Source: Cytobacillus firmus NBRC 15306 | GTDB taxonomy: Bacteria; Bacillota; Bacilli; Bacillales; Cytobacillaceae | Length of the DNA stretch: 57,400 nucleotides | Direction: 5' to 3' | NCBI RefSeq assembly: GCF_001591465.1 | Contig: NZ_BCUY01000019.1 | Location: forward strand, 1 to 57,400 | Notes under the pieces: generated by a model | Databases searched by the model: none | Seen by the model: only the letters and a program-made list of their open reading frames with translations | Told to the model about the DNA's origin: nothing | Shown: piece by piece, positions 35,161-44,059 of the stretch | Position numbering within the stretch: position 1 is the stretch's first letter | Layout: each line of letters starts with the position of its first letter | Made by a program: the position numbers and the translations under genes

Positions 35161-37887
35161 ATGCAAGTAATCAGCCATATTTCTAATACGAATAAATCAC
35201 CTGCTGATATTCCCCTTGAAATTAAAACCGGGGAAGTAAGCCGTGCGCAAATTAAAGAAAGATTATCGGATACAGAAGCCGTTATTAATATAAGAGGAAG
35301 AGAGTTTCAGGCAAAATTTGAGGGAGGTGTTCCTTCATCAGATCGTGTGACGGTACAGATTACTGATCAAAAGGAACAGGCAGTCACGGTTAAAACCATT
35401 GCTGCTGAAAATCCCAAAAGCCCAGCAGGCCAGACAGGCGAACTAAAGGTTCTGCAAAGTGTAGGGTTATCAGGCGATGAAAAGCCTGAGCTGAAAAAAG
35501 CAGTGCAAACCTTATTGGATAAAGGTTCCCCGATCTCAAAAGAAATTGTCAGAGACTTAAAAGAGTTTATGGATCATGCTAAGGGAACCACCGAATCCAA
35601 GCTTGAAACAGTCAAGGCTCTTGCGAACAAGCGGCTGGAAGCAACAGGCACACAGCTGCGTGCAGTGCATGAAGCGCTGCATGGCAAGCCATTAAGTGAA
35701 GTGCTGACAGATCTGGCAAAAGAGATTGATCCAAATTTCAAGCTGGAAAAGGCCACAGAAAAAAAACAGGCAGATTCGGGAATACAGAACAACAGAATCT
35801 CTGTCGCTGTGCAAAACCAAATTGCGGGCAATCTGGATGGAACAGGGAACGAAATCAAGCCTATATCCCATGAATTAAAACGTATGATCAAAACTAGCAT
35901 AGAATCGTTGAGGGCCGAGCCAGATTTGGAAAATGCGATTCAGCAAATACGGACAAATATTGTGAATCACCCGGATATAGATCCGGATTTGGCTCAAAGA
36001 ATTGACAACTCTGTTTCTGAAGCGCAAAAGCTGCAGTTCATTGGTCGTGAAAGGCTCTTACAGGCGCTCCAAAGTGCCGAGGAACATCTGCTGCGAAAAG
36101 AAGTCATGCAGTTGAAAATCGACGCTTCAATAAGTGAAACGATAAAAGGAATCCGGGACCAAATCCAATTACAGTCCAATTCAAAAGTACTTTTGCAAAA
36201 TATCCAGGATCATCTCTTAACCAACAAACAAATTGATCCGGAAACGGCCAGCCAAATCGAAAAACTGGCCAAACAGATAAGCCAATTAGATGCAGCAGGC
36301 CGGGATCGCTTGCTGAAAATTTTACAAGAAACACTGGCTCAAACGCGGCAGCAAAGCGGATTGCGAAACCCAGGACTTCTAGGTCAGGTTCCTGAACAGG
36401 CTCCGTCTGAAGCAATCAAACAATTAATTAAACAATTTCAAAAAGAACCGATCCTGGGACGAGCACTGGATAACGTACTCAAAGAAATCTCAAGCCACCC
36501 TGCTATTGATAAAGGCATTATTGACAAAGCGGAAAAAGCCATCAGCCAAGCGTCACAGCTGCAGAATGAAGGCCGAGAGCTGGCAGCACGTCAGCATATA
36601 ACCCGAGAATTAACAGACATTGAACAAATCTTAGCCAAAACAGAGCCAAAGCCTGCAGATAGCATGAAAGCATCACTTGAAGTTCTGCAATATGACCTAA
36701 ATGAACAGCTCCAATCAATGGGCATTCAGTCAAAGGATATCTTAGTTACGAAAATCACGCAAAAGCTGGCACAAGCGACATATGATTTCCGCGAATTAAA
36801 GCGTGAAATAACCAGAAATCTCGATAACGTAGAGCATCTGATCAGCACATTTAAGAAAAATGCTTACCCTCAGGCAAAGCAGATGCTGGAAACAGCCATC
36901 AGCAAGCTGGACAATGCCATTTTAAAAAGTGAAATGATGCTTTTCACGGATATGAAAACGGAAAAACAGCTGATGCAGGCAAGCTCCCAGCTGGCGGAAG
37001 CCAAAAAACTGCTGGCAAAAGGCGACCACGCACAAGCTGGGAAAATTGTCAGTGAAGTAAAGACACTAATAGATAAAGTCATCTTCAAACCGTCCGAGCA
37101 AAAAGTGGTTCATTTTGTGGCGAAGGAAAGCATGATGCTCGAAAAACAGCCAGGAGCACAGCATGTGGTCAAGCAATTTAATGAAACAGCAAGCGGATTT
37201 ATTAACGGAGAGCCGTCAGCCAGACAAATGTTTGAAATGGTTAAATCCATGGGGCTTAACCACGATAGTGATATAGCAAACTCTCTAGTATTCAATAAAA
37301 ACGACCAATCCCAGCAGGAGAAGCAGCAAAATTTAAAGGCAGCTCTCATGAAGCTTGTCCAGGGAGAAGGACAGGAGACGAATTCTAAAATCGCCCAACA
37401 GGCAGAGCAGGCACTCACAAACTTAACGGGCCAGCAGCTTTTAAGCAAATCAGATGCCAGCGGAACACTGCAGAGCATGTTTTTTAATCTGCCAATGCTG
37501 TTAGGCGGAAAACCAGAAAACCTGCAAGTGTTCGTTAATTCTAAAAACGAAGGCCAGCAAGTGGACTGGGAAAACTGCAATCTCTATTTCTTATTGGAAA
37601 CCAAAAAACTCGGAGATGTCGGCATCCTTCTTAATTCGACAGACCGTAACCTGTCTATCACGATAAAAAATGACCTTCCTGGGTTTAAGGAAAAAATGGA
37701 GCCATTGGCTGTCTTCACAAAGGAAAAGCTCCAGGAGGTCGGCTATAACGTAAGCAGCATTAATTTCACAAGAATGAGTGCACCACAGCCGAAACCGGCA
37801 CCTGACCAAGGGGTGCAGGCTCAGGAGAACGATCCCAAATCATTAAGACCTGTCTTTACCGAGAAAGGAATGGACTTCAAAATATGA
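35161..37887 (+). CDS. Large FliK-like (YlqG-type) protein
   Basis: A 908-residue, very helical, Gln/Lys/Glu-rich cytosolic protein without signal peptide. The C-terminal 120 residues (LGDVGILLNSTDRNLSIT, then FTKEKLQEVGYNVSSIN) resemble the Flg_hook fold of FliK-type hook-length regulators. The N-terminal 80 residues (VINIRGREFQAKFEGG) form a beta domain. In between are three related helical repeats of about 90 residues (starting near residues 239, 327 and 418). Downstream, overlapping by ATGA, is a FlhB C-terminal-domain gene, the arrangement seen for B. subtilis ylqG-ylqH. I infer a role in export-substrate switching, not shown by the sequence itself. Confidence 0.65.
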   Translation: MQVISHISNTNKSPADIPLEIKTGEVSRAQIKERLSDTEAVINIRGREFQAKFEGGVPSSDRVTVQITDQKEQAVTVKTIAAENPKSPAGQTGELKVLQSVGLSGDEKPELKKAVQTLLDKGSPISKEIVRDLKEFMDHAKGTTESKLETVKALANKRLEATGTQLRAVHEALHGKPLSEVLTDLAKEIDPNFKLEKATEKKQADSGIQNNRISVAVQNQIAGNLDGTGNEIKPISHELKRMIKTSIESLRAEPDLENAIQQIRTNIVNHPDIDPDLAQRIDNSVSEAQKLQFIGRERLLQALQSAEEHLLRKEVMQLKIDASISETIKGIRDQIQLQSNSKVLLQNIQDHLLTNKQIDPETASQIEKLAKQISQLDAAGRDRLLKILQETLAQTRQQSGLRNPGLLGQVPEQAPSEAIKQLIKQFQKEPILGRALDNVLKEISSHPAIDKGIIDKAEKAISQASQLQNEGRELAARQHITRELTDIEQILAKTEPKPADSMKASLEVLQYDLNEQLQSMGIQSKDILVTKITQKLAQATYDFRELKREITRNLDNVEHLISTFKKNAYPQAKQMLETAISKLDNAILKSEMMLFTDMKTEKQLMQASSQLAEAKKLLAKGDHAQAGKIVSEVKTLIDKVIFKPSEQKVVHFVAKESMMLEKQPGAQHVVKQFNETASGFINGEPSARQMFEMVKSMGLNHDSDIANSLVFNKNDQSQQEKQQNLKAALMKLVQGEGQETNSKIAQQAEQALTNLTGQQLLSKSDASGTLQSMFFNLPMLLGGKPENLQVFVNSKNEGQQVDWENCNLYFLLETKKLGDVGILLNSTDRNLSITIKNDLPGFKEKMEPLAVFTKEKLQEVGYNVSSINFTRMSAPQPKPAPDQGVQAQENDPKSLRPVFTEKGMDFKI

Positions 37888-38183
37888 TGGTATCCACTTA
37901 CTATAATCAAAAAAAACGCAGGGAGCTAAACGGTCCGTCAGCTGCCGTCGTCAAATATGATGAAGAAACAGGGAAATCCCCCACCATTGTGGCACAGGGG
38001 AAAGGGCAGGTAGCCCAGCAAATTATAGCTTTGGCAAAGCAGAACAATATCCATATGCAGGAGGATTCAAATCTGGTGGCAAACCTCCTCGATATGGATT
38101 TGGGGGATAATATCCCCCCTCAGCTCTACTCGGTAATGGCAGAGATTTTATTATTAATAGAAGAAATGGAAAAAAACTTTTAA
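37884..38183 (+). CDS. FlhB C-terminal-domain protein (YlqH-like)
   Basis: A 99-residue protein matching only the cytosolic C-terminal domain of FlhB/YscU (AAVVKYDEETGKSPTIVAQGKG and IALAKQNNIHMQEDSNLVANLL). There are no membrane helices. The autocleavage motif NPTH of true FlhB is replaced by NGPS, so self-cleavage is not expected. FlhB_C is the docking site of FliK in the flagellar export switch, and the gene overlaps the FliK-like gene by 4 bp (ATGA), which argues that the two act together. Confidence 0.82.
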   Translation: MMVSTYYNQKKRRELNGPSAAVVKYDEETGKSPTIVAQGKGQVAQQIIALAKQNNIHMQEDSNLVANLLDMDLGDNIPPQLYSVMAEILLLIEEMEKNF

Positions 38184-38189
38184 CTAAAC

Positions 38190-38216
38190 TATAAATTATT
38201 ATAGATAAGCCGATAA
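38190..38216 (+). promoter_or_regulatory. SigD-like promoter before the fliS-flagellin pair
   Basis: TATA, 15 bp, then GCCGATAA differs from the SigD consensus by one base in each element and lies about 30 bp upstream of the fliS-like start. Confidence 0.55.
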
Positions 38217-38248
38217 AATAAGCAGAATCCATTCCGGAGGTGCAGGAA

Positions 38249-38683
38249 GTGTACGACTTCTTAACAAAAGAGATGATTTATCAGAAATCATCTCAAGAAA
38301 TAACAGCTCTGCTGTATGAAAAATGCCTGATGAACCTCGAAGAATCCATTTCTTATATTGAAAGCAAAGAATATATTTCTGCCAATGAAAGATTACAAAA
38401 CACAAACGACATCCTTCAGCGGCTGGGAGTAGGAATTAACTATGAATCAGGTATTATCGCAGACCAGCTGGATCTTCTTTATAACTATATGGCAGATGAA
38501 CTTGTCAAAGCAAACCGCTCTAAAGACACTGCCAAGATAGAGAACGTGATGAATATTTTACAATCCATCGCAGCAGCCTGGAATGAAGCGATGAAAAATA
38601 AGCCAAATAGTAAAATGAAATCAATCAAACATAAAGTAAATGCCTATGAAAAAAATGTATTAACGGAAGAAAAAATTCGCTAG
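38249..38683 (+). CDS. FliS-family flagellin chaperone (second copy)
   Basis: A FliS-family four-helix chaperone of about 144 residues (EITALLYEKCLMNLEESISYI, later LYNYMADELVKANRSKD, matching the LY.YI...L..AN pattern). FliS binds the C-terminal D0 helix of flagellin and keeps it unfolded for export. I prefer GTG 38249 over GTG 38240, because the latter lies inside the GGAGG ribosome binding site. The gene directly precedes the 630-residue flagellin, so it is probably dedicated to it. A canonical fliS lies at 55918. Confidence 0.82.
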   Translation: MYDFLTKEMIYQKSSQEITALLYEKCLMNLEESISYIESKEYISANERLQNTNDILQRLGVGINYESGIIADQLDLLYNYMADELVKANRSKDTAKIENVMNILQSIAAAWNEAMKNKPNSKMKSIKHKVNAYEKNVLTEEKIR

Positions 38684-38707
38684 CCCCCAAAAAGGAGACA
38701 TCCCGAA

Positions 38708-40600
38708 ATGAAAATTAATCATAATATTGCGGCTCTAAATGCTTATCGCCACTTAAATAATAACCAGATGCAGACATCCAAAACGCTTGAAAGGCTTTCA
38801 TCCGGCCTCCGTATTAACCGTGCTTCAGATGATGCAGCAGGCCTTGCCATTTCTGAAAAAATGCGTTCGCAGATCCGAGGTTTACAAGTAGCAGAACGGA
38901 ACTCGCTGGACGGAATTTCCCTGCTGCAAACAACTGAAGGAGCCATGACTGAAGTACATGCTATGCTTCAGCGCATGCGTGAGCTAGCTGTCCAGGGAGC
39001 AAATGACACCAACACTGACAGTGACCGCGCCGAAATCCAAAAAGAAGTCGATCAGCTTCTGGCTGAAATCGACAGTATTGCGGAAAAGACAGAATTTAAT
39101 ACTAGAAAGCTGTTGAATGGGGAAAGTGCTGTGTTAAGTGTTGTGAATTTTAATGATGCCAATCTTGTGGGAAGTCCACAAGTTGTTGACCCTAGCTTAA
39201 AGTCAGGTAATTACGAACTGGAATTAACGTCAAGTTCGATCAAATATCAAATTTCACAACCTGCAGCAGGTCTGCAAAATTCAGGGGATATCATATTGGC
39301 CAATGCAGCAGAAGGTCATGCATTGGGAGAATACACTCTTAATGTAAGAGGGTACACTGATGAGGGATCACAAAAGTTTGCTACTGTCGAGGTAATTGGC
39401 CCCGATGGGTTACCGATTGATAAACAAGCTATCCAGGTAGGAACTGGTGCAGCCGATGCTAATGTTGGCGGTTTATTAATTAAGTCCTCAAAAATTAATC
39501 AAGCAGGTACAGTGAAAATTTCCATTGAAGCAGAAGCAACTTTCACACTGAATCGTGATAGAAATTTAGAAGCTCCAGTTGTTTCAGGGATAACAGTCGA
39601 CACTGTAAATCAGATTGTAAATGTTCCTACAGACGCTACTATTCAAGATGTATTGGATAGTGCTACAACAGCTTCAGGTGCTTTAAATACAGCTGGCGTT
39701 GCAAGTGCGACAGTAATTGCTGAACTGAATCTTGATGCAACTCCTTCCCCGGTAGGAATAGGTTCAAATCTGGGCAGCGGTCATTACTTTTCGGTAATTG
39801 ATGAAAATGGTGATAGTGTTTTCTTTTCTATAGTTGAAAATAATTCGGTGACAAGTCCCGCAATTGATGCTTCTTCAACTCCAAAGACGATAACAATTGA
39901 TCCTACTACTGGTACAGGAGATACTTTAAGTGAGGTTAAACAAGCCTTAATTGATGTGGGTTACAGTGGAATTAAAGCTTGGCAAAAACAGGCTGGAACT
40001 TTAGACGTAACAAGAAATATGATTGTCATTGAGAATGATAGTACCCAATTAGATAGAGTATTTACAATTAATACTACTGATTATTCAGCAGTAGAAGCTA
40101 CTAAAACACTAACTTCTACGGATGGAAAGTTTAGATATGCTGGAATGGATTTTAACTTTAATAGCGATATCCAAAATGATAATGCAGAATTTAGCATTGT
40201 GAACAACTCCCTAAGCTTCCAAATCGGACCAAACACAAACCAAAGCGTTAATATTGATGTACCTCAATTAAACACAGTTGAGCTTGGAATAGAAAGCATT
40301 GATGTAACATCTCAAAAAGGGGCAAATGAATCTATTTTCGTTTTGGACCAGGCGATCCAAAAGGTATCATCCATCCGTGCCAAGCTGGGTGCGACACAAA
40401 ACCGTTTAGAACATACAATTAATAATATCCAAACGACAACAGAAAACTTGACGGCATCAGAATCACGTATCCGTGATGCAGATATGGCAATGGAAATGTC
40501 TGAGTTTACGAAGAATAACATTCTGAATCAATCTGCTCAGGCTATGCTTGCACAAGCAAATCAGCTGCCGCAGGGCGTGCTTCAGCTGCTTCAAGGTTAA
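38708..40600 (+). CDS. Large flagellin (630 residues) with variable central domain
   Basis: A filament protein with intact conserved ends: N-terminal D0/D1 (KINHNIAALNAYRHL, LSSGLRINRASDDAAGLAISE, GISLLQTTEGAM, RMRELAVQGANDTN) and C-terminal D1/D0 (LGATQNRLEHTINNI, ESRIRDADMAMEMSEFTK, AQAMLAQANQLPQGVLQLL). Between about residues 140 and 530 is a beta-rich surface domain rich in Thr, Ser, Val and Asp, with more AT-rich codons than the ends, absent from the 281-residue Hag in the same window. It is preceded by AAAAAGGAGA and its own FliS-like gene, and followed by a terminator. Export depends on the flagellar type III system; the central domain is probably exposed on the filament. Confidence 0.93.
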   Translation: MKINHNIAALNAYRHLNNNQMQTSKTLERLSSGLRINRASDDAAGLAISEKMRSQIRGLQVAERNSLDGISLLQTTEGAMTEVHAMLQRMRELAVQGANDTNTDSDRAEIQKEVDQLLAEIDSIAEKTEFNTRKLLNGESAVLSVVNFNDANLVGSPQVVDPSLKSGNYELELTSSSIKYQISQPAAGLQNSGDIILANAAEGHALGEYTLNVRGYTDEGSQKFATVEVIGPDGLPIDKQAIQVGTGAADANVGGLLIKSSKINQAGTVKISIEAEATFTLNRDRNLEAPVVSGITVDTVNQIVNVPTDATIQDVLDSATTASGALNTAGVASATVIAELNLDATPSPVGIGSNLGSGHYFSVIDENGDSVFFSIVENNSVTSPAIDASSTPKTITIDPTTGTGDTLSEVKQALIDVGYSGIKAWQKQAGTLDVTRNMIVIENDSTQLDRVFTINTTDYSAVEATKTLTSTDGKFRYAGMDFNFNSDIQNDNAEFSIVNNSLSFQIGPNTNQSVNIDVPQLNTVELGIESIDVTSQKGANESIFVLDQAIQKVSSIRAKLGATQNRLEHTINNIQTTTENLTASESRIRDADMAMEMSEFTKNNILNQSAQAMLAQANQLPQGVLQLLQG

Positions 40601-40608
40601 TCGGTTTT

Positions 40609-40643
40609 GAGGGGCGGTCTCTTATATGGACTGCCTCTTTTTT
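40609..40643 (+). terminator. Intrinsic terminator after the large flagellin gene
   Basis: An imperfect GC-rich stem (GAGGGGCGGTC with GGACTGCCTC) is followed by six T. Confidence 0.75.
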
Positions 40644-40698
40644 CTTTTATTTTATGATAAAATAACTATAAAGAACCAGAATAAAGGCGGGTTTAATC

Positions 40699-41136
40699 AT
40701 GGATGTTCAAAGAGTTGGCAAAACTGGTCCAAAACAAGTGAATAACAAAAAGAATGTGCCGGCAGAAAGCGTTACCTTTCAGGCAGTCATGTCCAAAGGA
40801 CGTCAGAATGCCCTATATGAGAAGCTCACCAAAATGGTCGAGCAAATAGAGGGTCAGGGGAAAAAACTTGCCGAGAATAGAACAGTTGATGAGCTGAGAA
40901 GATATAAAAAGATGGTGAAGGAATTCATGGATGAAGCGGTTCACAACGGACTACAATTAGAAGAGCACCGGGGATTCAATCGCCGGGGAAGGACTAAAAT
41001 CTATAAAATTGTAAAAGAAGTGGATCGTAAATTAATTGATTTAACCAATGCCGTATTAGATAAAGAAAAAAACAGCTTAGATATATTAAGCAAAGTTGGC
41101 GAAATTAAAGGGCTTTTAATTAATATCTATACTTGA
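40699..41136 (+). CDS. YaaR family (DUF327) protein
   Basis: A 145-residue, charged, helical protein that matches the YaaR/DUF327 family along its whole length (VTFQAVMSKGR, then VDELRRYKKMVKEFMDEAVHNGLQLEE, and KIYKIVKEVDRKLIDLTNAVLDKE). The function of the family is not established. B. subtilis yaaR is elsewhere on the chromosome, so its place here between flagellin and flgM is part of the accessory block. RBS AAGGCGGG precedes ATG, and a terminator follows. Confidence 0.8.
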   Translation: MDVQRVGKTGPKQVNNKKNVPAESVTFQAVMSKGRQNALYEKLTKMVEQIEGQGKKLAENRTVDELRRYKKMVKEFMDEAVHNGLQLEEHRGFNRRGRTKIYKIVKEVDRKLIDLTNAVLDKEKNSLDILSKVGEIKGLLINIYT

Positions 41137-41139
41137 CGG

Positions 41140-41169
41140 AAACTGCTAGCATACCACTAGTAGTTTTTT
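41140..41169 (+). terminator. Intrinsic terminator after yaaR-like gene
   Basis: A 10-bp stem (AAACTGCTAG with CTAGTAGTTT, one G-T pair) is followed by a run of T, directly after the TGA stop. Confidence 0.82.
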
Positions 41170-41200
41170 CTTATATTAAGGGGAAAATAACTGTTGACAC

Positions 41201-41227
41201 TTCATTTTTTGGAACAGAGGCCGATAT
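41201..41227 (+). promoter_or_regulatory. SigD-like promoter for flgM-flgN-flgK-flgL
   Basis: A perfect SigD -10 (GCCGATAT, 41220-41227) lies 15 bp after TTCA, a poor -35. The B. subtilis flgM operon also has a SigD promoter at this position. Confidence 0.55.
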
Positions 41228-41297
41228 AATAGGAAGAAAATAAAAGTTAAGCTAAGGAAGCTTAAATAGAAGCTTGAAAACAGAAGAGGTGAGATTC

Positions 41298-41555
41298 ATG
41301 AAGGTTAATAATTTCGGGAAAGTGAATATGAACCCTTATCAAAAGCAGGCGGAAAAACTAGAAGATGTAAAGAAAACGAAAGCGAGAGATAAGGTTCAAA
41401 TATCAGCAGAAGCGATTGAGCTTCAAAAGGGCAATAGCCTTGAAAAGGAACGAATCGAAAAAACAGAAGAATTAAAGAGGAAAATTGAAGCGGGTGAATA
41501 TCAGGTAAACCCGCGGGAAGTAGCTAAAAAAATATATGAATTCTGGAATAATTAA
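41298..41555 (+). CDS. flgM: Anti-sigma factor FlgM
   Basis: An 85-residue FlgM from ATG 41298, which follows AGAGGTG; a TTG 24 bp upstream is a weaker start. The protein is small, charged and largely disordered, with the conserved C-terminal SigD-binding helices: RDKVQISAEAIELQKG and KRKIEAGEYQVNPREVAKKIYEF. FlgM holds SigD inactive until the hook-basal body is finished and is then exported or removed. It opens the flgM-flgN-flgK-flgL operon. Confidence 0.93.
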   Translation: MKVNNFGKVNMNPYQKQAEKLEDVKKTKARDKVQISAEAIELQKGNSLEKERIEKTEELKRKIEAGEYQVNPREVAKKIYEFWNN

Positions 41556-41579
41556 AGCCATTGGAAGGACGATGATTGA

Positions 41580-42074
41580 ATGTCTGTACCCCAGATCATC
41601 AATGCTCTTGAGGACATATTGAACCTTCATAGAAGCTTATTTCAGTTAGCTCTGCAAAAAACAGATCATATCAAACAAAATGATATTGAACAATTAAATA
41701 GTGTTATAAAAGATGAAGTAAAGCATATTCAAGCTGTGATGAGGGCCGAAAAAGATCTGTTGACAGCAGCCGGCGCATTTTTAAATCCAGAAGGGCAGGA
41801 CGAAAATCAGCTTTCCTTAACGGCATGCATCCATAAAGCCCAGGGTAATGAAAAAGAGCATATTATTCAATTGAAATTAAACCTGGAAAATGAAATAGAT
41901 GCATTAAAGCAGCGAAATGACATGAATCAGCAGCTCCTGGAGCAATCCATGCAATTTGTCACCATGTCTCTTGATTTGCTTTCACCAAAATTGGATTCAT
42001 ATAACTATGAGCGGACGAATCAACCTAAAGAATTCGAGCAGGCTGAACGCTCGGTTTTCGATTCTAAGGCATAA
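41580..42074 (+). CDS. flgN: Flagellar export chaperone FlgN
   Basis: A 164-residue, all-helical protein with a FlgN-family core (INALEDILNLHRSLFQLALQKTDHIKQNDIEQLNSVIKDE). It escorts the hook-junction proteins FlgK and FlgL, whose genes follow at once. The last 25 residues are polar and probably disordered. RBS GGAAGG precedes ATG, and the gap from flgM is 24 bp. Confidence 0.9.
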   Translation: MSVPQIINALEDILNLHRSLFQLALQKTDHIKQNDIEQLNSVIKDEVKHIQAVMRAEKDLLTAAGAFLNPEGQDENQLSLTACIHKAQGNEKEHIIQLKLNLENEIDALKQRNDMNQQLLEQSMQFVTMSLDLLSPKLDSYNYERTNQPKEFEQAERSVFDSKA

Positions 42075-42089
42075 TGGAGGTAAAATGAT

Positions 42090-44045
42090 ATGCCATCGAC
42101 TTTTCATGGCCTCGAAGTGGGAAAGCGCGGGATGACGACCCAGCAGGCCGCACTTTATACAACAGGACATAATATTGCCAATGCAAATACACCCGGATAT
42201 TCAAGGCAGCGCGTGAACTTCGTGCAAACGGAGCCCTATCCGCCGGCATCAATGAACCGCCCGCAAATTCCCGGACAAATGGGAACAGGGGTACAAGCTG
42301 GCTCCATCCAGCGAATCAGGGATAGTTTCATTGATGACCAATACCGCGGGGAGAATAATAAATTAGGCTATTGGGAAGCAAAAAGACAGGCGTTATCTTC
42401 AATGGAAGCAATTATGAATGAGCCGACGGAACAGGGATTGGCGAATACGCTGGATCAGTTCTGGTCTTCTTTACAGGACCTATCCGTCACGCCGCAGGAT
42501 TCCGGCGCCCGTTCTGTTGTCAGGCAGCGGGGAATTGCAGTATCATCAACCTTTAACTATGCTTACAATAGCTTAAAAGCTGTACAGGAAGATTATAAAA
42601 CAGAAATCGATATTACGCAGAAATCAATCAATTCTATATTGAACCAAATAAACCAGGTGAACCAGCAGATAGGTGATGTTGAAGTTCATGGCTATCTTCC
42701 AAACGATTTATATGATCAGCGCGACCGATTAGTTGATGAACTGTCTACCTATATCAATATAAGAGTAGAGCCGCAATCTTCAGGCGGTGCGTCCAGCCCC
42801 ATTGCAGAAGGCCAGTATGATATTTATTTAGCAGATAATAATGGAAATAGATTGCTTGATGGATCATCTAAACCCATAAAACTAGTAAGTTCTGCATTTC
42901 GAACAGCATATGGGGTTTATATAAAATACGACTCCTCAAGTGACCAGCCTGTAAATACGCTGCAATTTTTCGAACTGGATCCCTCTGGAGGAGGCTTTGG
43001 CGGATTTGCCATAGATCCTGCAGCCACAACTTCAGCGCCAGACTATACATTTTCAGATTTTCAGAGTTTTGCAAGCAAATCAACAGGCAGCTTAAAAGCA
43101 CATATAGAAACATATGGTTACCTGGATGGTACCCAAGTAAAAGGTCAATATCCGGATATGATGGCGAATTTGGATGAAATGGCCTATACCTTTGCCAGGG
43201 AGTTTAATAATATCCATCGTTCAGGCTGGAGCATTACAGAGATTAATGCCAATGAAAAAGACGGCAAGGATTTTTTCTCCTTTGCAGGTCTGACATCTCC
43301 ACCTTTTGGAGCTGCAAAGTATTTGCAGGTTTCAGAGGATATTTTAACCAGTACAGACAATATTGCTGCAGCAGCAGAAGGAACAGCGATTTCAGCGATA
43401 ATGGCTGCTGACTCCGGAAACGCCCCTGCCACTGATGGTTTCCCGGAAATTCGGGGTCTAGTAGAGTTTTCTTCCGGCAGTGCCCAATTAGAGATAGAAG
43501 TAACCTTTGACGGTACAGATTGGAATTATTCGATTGGCTCAGAAAACGGAACATTAAGTGTAAGCAGCGGAATAGCAGAATTTCCAGAGTACCCGGGATT
43601 GATAATTGATGTTTCAGAAGTGCAAAGTATGGCTGGTGCCGGTACACCGGATAAATGGACATTATCTGTCCCAAACAACGGAGGAATCAAGCCAGGTGAC
43701 GAAGCTTTCATAGGTGACGGTTCAAATGCTGCAGCTTTAGCTAACGTAAAAGATGCAGTCTTAACATACGGGACGGCAACAACAACGGTTACGGGCTTTT
43801 ACCAATCAGTTATCGGCGATATGGGAGTTAAAGCAGCAGAGGCCTCCCGTATGACCAAGAACGCTGCGGTCTTAAAGGATTCTGTCCTGTCAAGACGAGA
43901 ATCAGTTTCAAGCGTTTCCCTTGATGAGGAAATGACCAACATGATCAAGTTTCAGCATGCTTATAATGCAGCAGCCAGAACGATCACAATGGTGGACGAA
44001 ATGCTCGACAAAATTATTAACAGTATGGGATTAGTAGGCAGATAA
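42090..44045 (+). CDS. flgK: Flagellar hook-associated protein 1 FlgK
   Basis: A 651-residue hook-filament junction protein. The N-terminus carries the flagellar rod/hook signature (FHGLEVGKRGMTTQQAALYTTGHNIANANTPGYSRQRV) and the C-terminus the matching helical coil (SSVSLDEEMTNMIKFQHAYNAAARTITMVDEMLDKIINSM). The middle (about residues 330-560) is a variable beta-rich insertion that makes it longer than B. subtilis FlgK (507). RBS TGGAGG precedes ATG. Confidence 0.95.
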   Translation: MPSTFHGLEVGKRGMTTQQAALYTTGHNIANANTPGYSRQRVNFVQTEPYPPASMNRPQIPGQMGTGVQAGSIQRIRDSFIDDQYRGENNKLGYWEAKRQALSSMEAIMNEPTEQGLANTLDQFWSSLQDLSVTPQDSGARSVVRQRGIAVSSTFNYAYNSLKAVQEDYKTEIDITQKSINSILNQINQVNQQIGDVEVHGYLPNDLYDQRDRLVDELSTYINIRVEPQSSGGASSPIAEGQYDIYLADNNGNRLLDGSSKPIKLVSSAFRTAYGVYIKYDSSSDQPVNTLQFFELDPSGGGFGGFAIDPAATTSAPDYTFSDFQSFASKSTGSLKAHIETYGYLDGTQVKGQYPDMMANLDEMAYTFAREFNNIHRSGWSITEINANEKDGKDFFSFAGLTSPPFGAAKYLQVSEDILTSTDNIAAAAEGTAISAIMAADSGNAPATDGFPEIRGLVEFSSGSAQLEIEVTFDGTDWNYSIGSENGTLSVSSGIAEFPEYPGLIIDVSEVQSMAGAGTPDKWTLSVPNNGGIKPGDEAFIGDGSNAAALANVKDAVLTYGTATTTVTGFYQSVIGDMGVKAAEASRMTKNAAVLKDSVLSRRESVSSVSLDEEMTNMIKFQHAYNAAARTITMVDEMLDKIINSMGLVGR

Positions 44046-44059
44046 GGCGGTGATAATTC

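Noticed and set aside
38240-38248. GTG at 38240 as start of the fliS-like gene
   Set aside because: It lies within the GGAGG ribosome binding site; GTG 38249 has proper spacing.
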